This document shows, one piece after another, positions 21,303 to 30,348 of a stretch of 64,000 nucleotides of DNA. How positions within the stretch are numbered: the first letter of the stretch is position 1; each line of letters begins with the position of its first letter. The stretch spans positions 3,472,001 through 3,536,000 of the forward strand of contig NC_089392.1 in assembly GCF_003171515.1 (NCBI RefSeq). Reading direction: 5' to 3'. Source of the stretch: Pyrenophora tritici-repentis. Lineage: Eukaryota > Ascomycota > Dothideomycetes > Pleosporales > Pleosporaceae. The notes under the pieces are model-generated. The model did not search any database and was not told the DNA's origin. It was given only the letters and a program-made list of their open reading frames with translations. The position numbers and the translations under genes are program-made.

Positions 21303-21850
21303 GGGGGGATGGCGCAGTGGTAGTGCGCCTGGTTGCTTCTGCTAGCTTGCTCGCAGAGGTTGAAGGTTCGAATCCTTCTCCCCTCACCGCTATAATAATT
21401 CTATTATTCTAGCTTTACCAAAAAACATCGAACGGCTCCTTTCGAAACCTGGAAAGTTTTTCACCAATACCCCGCACGCTTAACGCTAGCCGCCGCCGTA
21501 CAACCGAGCCACAAAGTACCGCCGAGACGAAAATATGCCGCAACTGCCGCTATATACAACAAACGTTCAAGGTCCCATGACTTTTTCCCCTACGAGGTTT
21601 TTTTCAGTCTTAGGAGCACGGGGTTATTATAGCAAAGGGATTGGTCACAAAGGTGGAGATAAACGGGTGTCTATTACAAGGTCTCTCTCTCTTTCCTGTA
21701 TAGAAGCAAAAAACCCAAACCCCCATAGTCAAACTCGACCAAAGAAACGAAATCCTACGGGTATAGAGGGAAAAAACTAGTCAAACGGCCCTAGGCCACC
21801 GTCCTACATAGTCTCTGACTGAAAAAGGACGTTAATGGATACTACTACTA
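21303..21850 (+). mobile_element. SINE-2: tRNA-derived SINE with (TAC)n tail
   Basis: Same family as SINE-1: A box 21310-21320, B box 21365-21375, shared body blocks (for example caccgtcctacatagtctct), then gaaaaaggacgttaatgg and a short TAC repeat. A perfect 16-bp duplication, ctacgtcacaaccctt, flanks it (21287-21302 and 21851-21866). It sits just beyond the stop codon of urm1, so it probably lies in that gene's 3' UTR or terminator. The body is clearly diverged from SINE-1, so the two are not a recent duplication of one insertion. Confidence 0.93.
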
Positions 21851-21873
21851 CTACGTCACAACCCTTGTGTTCT

Positions 21874-22295
21874 TTATCCTCCGTGAAGCGTGGAAACGAA
21901 CATGATATGATCGTCCTTTTGCACTTGGTACTTGTCTTCGCCTTCTAGCTCCCAGTCTGCTTCGTTGATGAGGACCAGTATTCCTGGCCGCCTGATGTGC
22001 CTGTCAGCACATATGCATGTCTAGAGGTGGGCGCCTTACACCGTGTCGTCTAGAACAAATAGTTCTTTTCTTGGGTCCTTCATGATATGATCGCAGAGAT
22101 ATCTGACGAGAAAGGCGACCGTAGCTGGCTCACCAGATTCGTCCTTGGTGGGTAGAGAAAGGTTGTACTTTTTCTGGTTGGCGAAGAGAATCTCTAGGCC
22201 CCCGCTGTGAAGATTCAGCGAAATATCCCAATTATACATACCAAGAACATGTACCTAAACTCGATCGTTATTGGAATGGTAGCATCGTCTGACAT
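21874..22295 (-). CDS. urm1: Ubiquitin-related modifier 1
   Basis: Three exons: 22295-22255, 22204-22040 and 21991-21874, with introns 22254-22205 (GTACAT...CACAG) and 22039-21992 (GTAAGG...ATCAG). The 107-residue product matches Urm1 across its length: [40 protein letters not shown], a central [19 protein letters not shown] spanning the second intron, and the C-terminal STLHGG. The terminal Gly-Gly is needed for thiocarboxylation by Uba4. Urm1 carries sulfur for 2-thiolation of wobble uridine in tRNA-Lys, -Glu and -Gln and can also be conjugated to proteins. Its start lay 189 bp from the elp2 start before the transposon inserted. Confidence 0.96.
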
Positions 22296-22406
22296 GTCGA
22301 ATAGTGTGTCGACTGCAATCAACCGGTCGATGGTGGATGATGCTCGTTTGGGTGAGGCCTGGTTGCGCCATGACGAAGGGTCTACTTCCGCAGCTAAGCG
22401 AGACTA

Positions 22407-22505
22407 TGGGTGTTTCTCGAAATACCTTGAGCCACCTGGATCTGGTTGGCTTGGTGGCCAAGAACATCAACTCCTATAGTAATTTGTTAGTAAATCGATG
22501 CAGCC
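22407..22505 (+). repeat. Left terminal inverted repeat of the two-gene transposon
   Basis: Pairs in inverse orientation with 25698-25796. The inner part is best conserved, including agaacatcaact and agtaatttgttagtaaat, which may be the transposase-binding site. Confidence 0.85.
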
Positions 22506-22611
22506 ACGCTTTCTAACACCCACAACGTATTTGAAGTTCATTGTTTGCTGCGATCGCCTCTACTGACTCGCGTTTTTGGTGTTGCAATTTTCTCGAGCCC
22601 ATCTCATCGCG

Positions 22612-23586
22612 ATGCCAGGCACCGGCCACCGCTTGCAGCCCGCTGTTCTCCAGGCTATCCTCGACCGAATTGCTGCCTGCGAAAGTGATCGAGCCATCTC
22701 TAGAGCTACAGGTGCGAGCCGTAACACAGTAGCAAAGCTGAGGTTGAGCTTAGAGTTTTGGGGCGTGCCTTATCCGCCGCGCTGCGTTCGACTTGGGCGG
22801 CCATCTATACTCCGGCAAGCTCAGCGCGAAGGCCTTCAGGCATACCTCAATGGCTCACCGGGCGCATACATGGATGAGATGAGGGACTTCTTGTACGACG
22901 AGTACGACGTTAGGATAAGCCTTGCGAGCGTTTACCGAGAGCTAGAGAAGATGAGATGGTCTCGCAAGCTTGCAACAAAGCGGGCAAAGGAGCAGAGTGA
23001 GCCACTCCGCCGCCTCTATCTTGCCAGGATGGCGCAACACTATAAGGCGGAGCAGATCGTTGCGTTGGACGAGAGCGCCTGCAATGAGCGTACGGGCGAC
23101 CGCAAGTATGGCTGGTCTCCAATCGGGGAGCCGGTGGAGCTATCACACAGCTTCAGGCGATCAGAACGGTGGTCGCTGCTGCCAGCCATGACGATAGATG
23201 GCTACATAAGCTATAAGATCTTTCAAGGCGCGATTACATCTGAGATCCTAGAAGACTTCTTAGAGTTTCAAGTGCTGCCGTTCTGCAATCCTCACCCAGG
23301 GCCAGCCTCAGTAATCGTGCTTGATAACGCCTCCATCCATCGATCAGAGCGTGTACGGGTGCTTTGCCAAAGTGCTGGAGTACTCCTTGAGTATCTGCCG
23401 CCATACTCACCAGATTTCAACCCCATCGAGAAGAGCTTTAAGCAGCTCAAGGGGTGGATGAAAAGGAATTCAGCGCAAGCGGAGAACTTCATTGACTTTG
23501 GGGTCTTTCTTGAGTATGCAGCGCAGCTGGTGTGCTGTAATATTAACTGCAGAAGCTGGTTCCATAGGTGTGGCTATCCCTATTAA
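22612..23586 (+). CDS. IS630/Tc1-type DD34E transposase
   Basis: 324 residues from the first ATG (22612) of the open frame. The N-terminus has helix-turn-helix sequence (ISRATGASRNTVAKLRLSLE), followed by a linker (RLGRPS) and a second helical region. The catalytic triad is visible: Asp in VALDESACNERTGDRK, Asp in SVIVLDNASIHRSE and Glu in PDFNPIEKSF; the last two are 34 residues apart. This is the DDE_3 family organisation. The frame has no stop and no RIP-type damage, so the gene could be active. It diverges from the left inverted repeat and converges on the accessory gene. Confidence 0.92.
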   Translation: MPGTGHRLQPAVLQAILDRIAACESDRAISRATGASRNTVAKLRLSLEFWGVPYPPRCVRLGRPSILRQAQREGLQAYLNGSPGAYMDEMRDFLYDEYDVRISLASVYRELEKMRWSRKLATKRAKEQSEPLRRLYLARMAQHYKAEQIVALDESACNERTGDRKYGWSPIGEPVELSHSFRRSERWSLLPAMTIDGYISYKIFQGAITSEILEDFLEFQVLPFCNPHPGPASVIVLDNASIHRSERVRVLCQSAGVLLEYLPPYSPDFNPIEKSFKQLKGWMKRNSAQAENFIDFGVFLEYAAQLVCCNINCRSWFHRCGYPY

Positions 23587-23890
23587 TTGTGCTTTTAAAT
23601 GGATGCCACAGTACGTTTCTATAGGTAGATGATACCATACAAATGCGAACGATTACACCTTAATGCGCAACCCACAAAAGCGATTTAATAATTCTAAAAA
23701 AATAAGAGCTATTTCTATACATATAGAACTATCTTAGGAAGTTAACCTGTTATAATCGCATAACGTTGTAGTGTTGTACATAGGGCTATCCAAATAGACT
23801 ATTGTTGCAGCGCATTTGAAACGCCTGAAAAACCTCAACACTATAGCGGGCACGGGCCGCTGTCACCAAAAACGCTCAGGCCACTAAGCT
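23587..23890. other. AT-rich centre of the two-gene transposon
   Basis: 304 bp between the two stop codons, strongly AT-rich. It probably holds both 3' UTRs and polyadenylation signals. No coding sequence is seen. Confidence 0.6.
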
Positions 23891-25585
23891 TCAAGCATTC
23901 TCGCCATCATCCTCCACAACACTGCTAGACGGTTCAACCACCAATTTCTTGCGCCCAATCTCTTCTCTTTTCTTACAACGTTCGACTCGTCTCCAGTTAC
24001 GATCTGTGAGACCCTGGTACCCAGCTTGCCATTCTTTTGCAGTGTTTTGTAGCGTGAAAAACCAGCCAGGAGGCTGCTTGAAATGCTGCGTCCACAACTT
24101 CAAGATATCACCAGATGGCTGCATCAAGAGGTTGATATCCATAGCTCCGTCAATAACAAGAGTCTTATAAAGCTCGTTAATGTCCTCTCCAACTGTAGGA
24201 AATTTTAACTTAAGGTAGTTAAAGAAATTACTAGTATGCTCGTTAATCTCCTGCTCATGATCATATCGGATAGGCGCCCACTGAGATGCACTAGATACCT
24301 CAGCTCTTGTTATCGTTGGTGCAGCTGCCTGCAAGTTAGACTCCTGTTGAGGTTGCCTGTTCATCCGCTCAAGCTGTCCAACGATGAGCAGTTTTGTTAA
24401 GCTTTTGATATCATCGTCGCCATCTCCAGCCGCCCGCAACTTGCGCGTTTTCTCATGCACCCGCAGGTCCTTTGCTCTCAAAATTGCAAGCCGTACATCA
24501 TCAGATGGCTCATCGTACGTTGCCCTTCTCGCTGTAATTGCTCTTGCCCACATGGAGATAATGTTGCCGTTGACAAAGAGGTGATCTTCGAAGCGCGCTG
24601 GCTGCCTCGCTGTTGGCGCCATCCAGCAGCAATAAGGATAGTTCTCGCAATGGGTATCTGTACAGCGCCATCTATCCCGGATAGCAATAGCATGCCCGCT
24701 ACCTGCTTGTTCAGCTGCTATTACACCAGCAAGCCCCTCCTCTTGAATCACCGTTGCGGTGCGTCGACGAGGACCGTCGACAACCGTTGGCAACGGCTGC
24801 TGCTCCCCTGGAATTTCAGCCAAGATGAGCTCGAAATCGACGTTTACTGGCTCGCTGACATAGTTATCAACCTCTACAACAAGGCGCTGAAAGCTATTCC
24901 ACGTTGCATCAACACCTCGCCGCAATCGCTTTATCGCGCGCTCGCGTTTGGCCTGCTTAGCTGGGTAAACAACAGTGCAAACAGATGAGATCTTCGCTCT
25001 TTTTGGCCGTAATTCTGCAACAACGTCATCTACCCACTGCCATAGGTCGTCGAAATGCAGCGAGTACAGCCGTACGCCGTGCTCGCTATCGGCAGCTTCA
25101 GGAATAAAGTGTTTCTCCATATCACCACCAAGGCAAGCCCTCCACCTAACGCGCAGTACAGGATTAACCTCATCCTCTAGCGCTTGCGATGAGCGAGGCA
25201 GCCATGGAGTGCCTTCTTGACGTCGGTACGCTGGCTCTCCCTCATCCTCAACACTACCGGCAGCGCCCTTAGCAGCGATCTCATCCTCATCCTCAGGCAG
25301 CGGATCGCCATCTCCATCCTCGAAAGTATCCTCATCCTCGCCAACGATATCTTCAGCTTGCGCGGAGGCAGCTGTTTGGGTGGCTTGCAGCTCAGGCTCG
25401 GACAACGGGCTTTGACGGCGCGGCGGGGCAGTCGCTGGAGGCGACGGCAGCGCCTCACGGCGGACACGTTTAGGCGTTAAATGGGTAGGATTTTGTCTAG
25501 TTGCTGGCGCTCTACGCTTCTGGGAGGACGGGTTAACGCCTTGATCGAATGGCTGCTTCGGCTTACGCTGGCGCTTGGGCGGCAT
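23891..25585 (-). CDS. Transposon accessory protein of unknown function
   Basis: 564 residues from ATG 25585 (MPPKRQRKPKQP), intronless. The basic N-terminus (KRQRKPK, KRRAP, KRVRRE) looks like a nuclear localisation or DNA-binding tail. An acidic stretch follows (DEDTFEDGDGDPLPEDEDE), then a basic helical region (AKQAKRERAIKRLRRG), and then a Cys-rich segment, RWRCTDTHCENYPYCCW, that could bind zinc through C-x4-5-C-x5-C. The C-terminal half has a possible helical domain (FFNYLKLKFPTVGEDINELY). I do not recognise a family. Its place inside the inverted repeats, opposite the transposase, argues that it moves with the element and may assist binding, targeting or regulation. Confidence 0.8.
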   Translation of the reverse strand: MPPKRQRKPKQPFDQGVNPSSQKRRAPATRQNPTHLTPKRVRREALPSPPATAPPRRQSPLSEPELQATQTAASAQAEDIVGEDEDTFEDGDGDPLPEDEDEIAAKGAAGSVEDEGEPAYRRQEGTPWLPRSSQALEDEVNPVLRVRWRACLGGDMEKHFIPEAADSEHGVRLYSLHFDDLWQWVDDVVAELRPKRAKISSVCTVVYPAKQAKRERAIKRLRRGVDATWNSFQRLVVEVDNYVSEPVNVDFELILAEIPGEQQPLPTVVDGPRRRTATVIQEEGLAGVIAAEQAGSGHAIAIRDRWRCTDTHCENYPYCCWMAPTARQPARFEDHLFVNGNIISMWARAITARRATYDEPSDDVRLAILRAKDLRVHEKTRKLRAAGDGDDDIKSLTKLLIVGQLERMNRQPQQESNLQAAAPTITRAEVSSASQWAPIRYDHEQEINEHTSNFFNYLKLKFPTVGEDINELYKTLVIDGAMDINLLMQPSGDILKLWTQHFKQPPGWFFTLQNTAKEWQAGYQGLTDRNWRRVERCKKREEIGRKKLVVEPSSSVVEDDGENA

Positions 25586-25697
25586 CCCAACAGCAGCTAG
25601 ATTGAGCTCGCAACAAGCTCCACACAAACAAAACGCTATACACGAACGATTTAGAGTACAGGACTAGCTTCATGGGCTTCTGGAGGTGGGAAACGGC

Positions 25698-25796
25698 TGC
25701 TGCATTAATTTACTAACAAATTACTATGGGAGTTGATGTTCTTGGGCACCAAGCTAACCAGATCCAGGCGGCTCAAGGTATTTCGAAAACCACAAA
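25698..25796 (-). repeat. Right terminal inverted repeat of the two-gene transposon
   Basis: Inverse partner of 22407-22505. It ends at TA 25797-25798, 78 bp before the elp2 start codon. Confidence 0.85.
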
Positions 25797-25876
25797 TAAG
25801 TCAGCGCAAAGAAATCCTGAGGCGGGATGGATGACTAGATGCAGTATGCGCGCATGAACAACACCTCCAACTAAAA

Positions 25877-28406
25877 ATGAATGTAACCTCTGAATTCATC
25901 TCCATAGGTGGCAACAGGAACCCTGCGGCTGCTGACTGGGACGAGGCCGGCCTGCAACTGTTGGCTTTTGGTGCAGACAATTGCGTTGCGCTCTGGGATC
26001 CCCAGGTGAGTTTTGGTCGGCCAATGACATATCTTTTCACTCATCCAAGAATAGAATACACAACTTCGTGGGGTTCAGGCCATCTTGAACGGACATACAA
26101 AGGCTGTTAATGCGGTCAAGTTTTTTCCTACACAGTCGCCGCATGTTTCCGTTTTACTCAGTGGGGCAGCCGACAACACCATTCGCATATGGCGAGGTCG
26201 ACGGGAGGAAAGGTTCGAGTGTGTGAAGACTATATCTGAACACTCACAACCTGTGACGCGAGTGGCTGTACTTTCAGGATCAGACATTTTCGCCACCGGA
26301 TCTAGCGATGGAACAGTAAAAATCTGGAAACTCATCCACGATGCTGACTTTGCCTCGATTGATGCCGAACTCGTACAGACGATTGTTCTTTCGCCTAAGT
26401 ACTTTCCTCTGAATCTGGCACTTGCGAAACTAGACGAGGTATCTACTGTTCTAGCTGTCGCGGGTACTCGAAGCACAATTCAGATCTTTGTGTCTCAAGA
26501 TTCTCAGTTTCAGCTATCGGCAACCCTCACTGGTCACGAAGGATGGATCCGCGCTCTTGCTTTCACCAGAGAAACATTGGATGCCGACAGTGACCTGCTG
26601 CTAGCATCTGCTAGTCAAGACAAGTACATTCGTCTTTGGCGACTCCATCGAGGCGATGAACTCCCCGCTGCCAGCGGAGCCCTCAACGACCCAGCTCTAG
26701 GAGGCCTAGGCAAATCGTTATCGAACAAGGCACATTGGATCAGCTCGGCTACATCCAAGTACTCCATCACTTTCGAAGCACTGCTCCTGGGACACGAAGA
26801 TTGGATCTACCAGGCCGCATGGCGACATCGCGACGGGAAACTACAGCTCCTCACGACTTCCGAAGACAACTCCCTTGCGATATGGGAATCTGATCCCAAC
26901 TCCGGCGTGTGGGTATGTATCACACGACTGGGCGAGATTAGTGCGCAAAAGGGGTCTACAAGTGCCACGGGTAGCGCAGGAGGATTCTGGATAGGGTTAT
27001 GGTCACCAAATGGCAACACGGTAGTATCACTAGGTCGCACGGGTAGCTGGCGTAAATGGGCATACTCCGCGACCGAAGACATGTGGACACAACAAGTAGC
27101 CATCACGGGTCACGTAAGAGAAGTCAAAGGAGTATCCTGGTCCAGAGACGGCGCATACCTCCTTACCACCAGCTCCGACCAAACCTCGCGACTCTTCTCG
27201 CAGTGGAAACGAGACGACGACTCCTCTGGCCAAAACACATCCTGGCATGAGTTCTCCCGCCCCCAAATCCACGGCTACGACCTCAACTGCATCGACGCAA
27301 TTTCAAATACGCAATTCATATCCGGCGCAGACGAAAAGCTCCTCCGCGTCTTCGACGAACCAAAAGGTGTGGCGGAAATGCTGCAGAAACTCTGCGCTAT
27401 CAAGACCAACTCTTCCACCACTGCCAACCTCCCCGACGCAGCAAACATCCCCGTCCTAGGTCTCTCCAACAAAGCCATCCAAGCCATCCCCGACGCCGAC
27501 GCCGCTGCAGCACTCGAAAACGGCGATAACCCAGACAACAACGACGACGACGACGGTAACGCCCACGACCCCAGCAGCACAATCCTCAAATCCACCCTCG
27601 ACTTCGCCCACCCCCCCTTCGAAGACCACCTAGCCCGCCACCTCCTCTGGCCCGAGACGGAAAAACTCTACGGCCACGGCTACGAAATCTCCGCCGTAGC
27701 TGTAAGTAACAACGGCGCTCTCGTCGCCACGGCCTGCCGCGCTAGTTCACTCGACCACGCTGTTATACGGCTGTACGACACGACGGACTGGCTTGAAGTG
27801 AAACCCGCACTAAAGGCGCATTCGCTTACCGTCACCGCGCTGGCGTTCTCACCTGATGATGCGTTTTTGTTGAGTGTGGGAAGGGATAGACAGTGGGTTG
27901 TTTGGGAGAAGGAGAAGAGTCCCGCTGAGCAGACGGGGTTGTACAACCTCAAGCATTCCAACCCAAAGGGGCATTCGAGGATGATTCTCGGTGCAGCGTG
28001 GACGCCCTTGGCGACACCAACGTTTCTAACATCCGGCCGCGATAAAAAGGTGCAGATATGGCAGATTGGTGACGGTACCGACGGCATGGTGGTGGAGATG
28101 AAGGGTAGTGTTTCTACCACTGCGGCTGTGACGGCTGTTGCTTGTAGTAATATTGTCACGGACGACGGGAAGATTCTTTTTGCGTACGGCCTAGAAAACG
28201 GGGAGGTTGGGCTTGTGAAAGCGAAGGTGGAGGCGCTGGATCAGGTGGAGGTTTTTACGGTCGAGCAGGAGGTGGCGCCCGCGAAGACGGTGAATCAGAT
28301 TGTTTGGAGGCCGGGAGGAATGGGGGAGGGGGAAAGGGTGAAGCGGCAGTTTGCGGTTGCTAGTGATGATTCTTCTGTGAGGGTTTATGGTGTTGTGGAT
28401 GGGTGA
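25877..28406 (+). CDS. elp2: Elongator complex subunit 2 (WD40 protein)
   Basis: Exons 25877-26005 and 26079-28406, intron 26006-26078 (GTGAGT...TTCAG, phase 0), encode 818 residues; yeast Elp2 has 788. Elp2 folds into two WD40 propellers and scaffolds Elongator, which installs the cm5 group on wobble uridine of several tRNAs. Visible features include the N-terminal SIGGNRNPAAADWDEAG, many WD repeats (GAADNTIRIWRG, ATGSSDGTVKIWKL, SASQDKYIRLWRL, TTSSDQTSRLF, TSGRDKKVQIWQI) and the Elp2-typical LLLGHEDWIYQAAWR. A fungal Asp/Asn-rich insert lies near nt 27530-27560. The two-gene transposon ends 78 bp upstream of the start, so the shared promoter with urm1 has been split. Confidence 0.96.
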
Positions 28407-28625
28407 GGTGTTGGCCATGGGGGATAGGTAGACTGTGGAGTTGTAAGGGTGTAGATTGGACTTGAAGAAAACTATCCGTAGACTCATTTGAACCACTTCG
28501 CCAAAATCAGGCTCCATTTATGTGAGATTAATTTGAATCCCACGATTTGATCAAGCAAACATTAGGTGTAAAGGGGGTATATAGCAAACATGAACTCGCC
28601 ATCACAAAAGCCACCCTACTCTCCT

Positions 28626-29855
28626 TCATGCATACCGCATTCCACCACTCTTCTCATTACCCATTCCCACAGCACCAACACCAGCCCCCTCCATCCCCGG
28701 ATGCCTCATCGCCACAGGCATCTGATACTGCCCAGACATCATACCCATTTGCGGCTGTTGACCTCCAAACTGCTGGCCCCCAAACTGCTGCTGCTGCTGC
28801 ATCATACCCCCACCCTGCTGCACATATACCGCCTGCCCCCTCCCAGCCCCCGGCGGCGGCACAACCGCCCCATTCTCAATCATCTTCTGCACGATCCCGG
28901 CCGCCAGCTTCTCCGCATCCCTGCCCACCCTCCCCCTCCTCCTCTGATGCGTATCCACACACGCCCAAACAAACAGTGCAAAATGCAGCACGAGGCCGAA
29001 AAACTGACACACGACGCCCGTAAGCAGCACATTAGCGCGCGTGGGTTTCTCCGCCCAAAGCCTATTCACATACGCGTCTTGCTGTTCGCAGTTGGCGAAA
29101 TGCAGGTCGGTGTAGAGGCTTTGTGAACCGGTGCAGTCGCGCGGTGCGGTGATGTAACTGGTGTCTTGCTGCCAGACCCATGTATTGTTAGCTGCGAGGA
29201 CGTAGTCGCCTCCACCGTTCGATCCAGAACTGTAATCATACATCCACCCGTCCGGCCCGCCGTAAACACCCCAATCGAGCGTCGACCGCAGGGCCAACAG
29301 CGCAAACATGGCAGTGATGATAAAGGACAGCCAGAGGATGAGGTCGATGGCGACGCGTAGGCCGGGATGCACGGGGCGTTTGCACAAGAGGAAGACGAGG
29401 ATACACGTCAAGACCCAGAGTATGGACACACTCCAGGTTATCAAGCTGGGGAAGATGGACCAGTAGGATTCGCTGCTGTAGTAGGAGTCAAGCGGGCGGG
29501 TCGTTATTATCCAGGTGAAGCAGCCGATGCCGATGATGCTGGTTATGAGGAGGATGGCTTGGAGGCCGAGTTTAAACTTCCAGTTTCGGTCGCTGGCGTT
29601 GAGGTGGTCGTTGTAGGTGAGGCGTTCTTCGGTTGTGGTGGCTTGTGGGGCTGTCGCATTTGGTGCCGGCATTGTCGCTGTAGTGGGAGCACCTGGCGCA
29701 GGGTTGGTAGCGTCGTGAGGTGTAGGATAGGTCTGATTATTCGCAGTTGCTGGTCGTGAAAAAGATCGAGGTGCAGCACCCGACATAGGCGCAAGAGGAG
29801 ACGCTGCAGTCTCGTCGATTACCTGTGGCACAGCTGGGGCCTTTGATGCAGACAT
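28626..29855 (-). CDS. Four-TM (MARVEL-like) membrane protein with Q/G-rich tail
   Basis: A single exon of 409 residues from ATG 29855. After a Pro/Ala/Thr-rich cytosolic N-terminus there are four hydrophobic helices: LGLQAILLITSIIGIGCFTW, PSLITWSVSILWVLTCILVF, LRVAIDLILWLSFIITAMFA and LLTGVVCQFFGLVLHFALFV. A long loop with Cys and an N-glycosylation site (NNT) lies between helices 3 and 4. This topology resembles MARVEL-domain proteins of membrane subdomains. The C-terminus is Gln/Gly/Met-rich. It converges on elp2 with 219 bp between stops. Specific function unknown. Confidence 0.75.
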   Translation of the reverse strand: MSASKAPAVPQVIDETAASPLAPMSGAAPRSFSRPATANNQTYPTPHDATNPAPGAPTTATMPAPNATAPQATTTEERLTYNDHLNASDRNWKFKLGLQAILLITSIIGIGCFTWIITTRPLDSYYSSESYWSIFPSLITWSVSILWVLTCILVFLLCKRPVHPGLRVAIDLILWLSFIITAMFALLALRSTLDWGVYGGPDGWMYDYSSGSNGGGDYVLAANNTWVWQQDTSYITAPRDCTGSQSLYTDLHFANCEQQDAYVNRLWAEKPTRANVLLTGVVCQFFGLVLHFALFVWACVDTHQRRRGRVGRDAEKLAAGIVQKMIENGAVVPPPGAGRGQAVYVQQGGGMMQQQQQFGGQQFGGQQPQMGMMSGQYQMPVAMRHPGMEGAGVGAVGMGNEKSGGMRYA

Positions 29856-30348
29856 TATTAAGGATTAAGTAACAAGTAAACGAGTGTAGGCTTGTAGCGA
29901 GTGCATGCGTAATCACAACAGACAGAAATGAAGCATTTAGAAGAAAGGAAAGGAAAGAGCAGGCAACAGTGGACAAAACTCGCGTCGTGGCGTCCAGACC
30001 AGACCGTGCCGCGCTGGCTGGTTGCCTGATTTCCAGTCGCATTGAATTCTTAATTTAGCCTCACGATGCAGCGGAAAATCTGTTTAGCCGGGAGAAGCGA
30101 TGCAGGAACGTCTCTAGTGCGCCGTTATGATGAGCTTAATCAGGCATCGCTTGCTTTTTCGTCATGTCGTGGTGCTTTCAGACGACAGCGCTTTCTTCAG
30201 CAGGTGGCCTGCAAAAGTGGTCCCAGCATCGCTTATCAAATGACTCATCGTCTCGTATACGTTCATCGAAAAAGCGATGAATCAGGTGTTCATGGTAAAT
30301 GGAGATGTGACATGGTATTCTCCATTAGTTACGGATTATCAAGCACAG
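29856..30348. other. Intergenic between two minus-strand genes
   Basis: 493 bp that should contain the promoter of the four-TM gene and the 3' UTR of vps23. No motif or open frame of note is seen. Confidence 0.5.

Larger units (their letters stand above)
22407..25796. mobile_element. Two-gene DD34E transposon with long inverted repeats
   Basis: The 3390-bp element is bounded by TA (22405-22406 and 25797-25798). Its termini align without gaps as inverted repeats over about 100 bp (22407-22505 against 25796-25698) with roughly a dozen mismatches; the outermost bases are the least conserved. It contains a transposase gene on the plus strand and a second, larger gene on the minus strand, converging on a 304-bp AT-rich centre. 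Tc1/mariner-type elements usually encode only a transposase, so the second gene is unusual. Both frames are open. Confidence 0.85.

Noticed and set aside
22460..22500. Inner TA at the tatagtaatttg motif as the transposon boundary
   Set aside because: The inverted repeat continues outward for about 70 more bases on both sides, and the outer TA sites fit better.
28547..29126. Plus-strand Pro/His/Ser-rich frames
   Set aside because: They are the complement of the Gln/Gly-rich tail of the four-TM gene on the minus strand.
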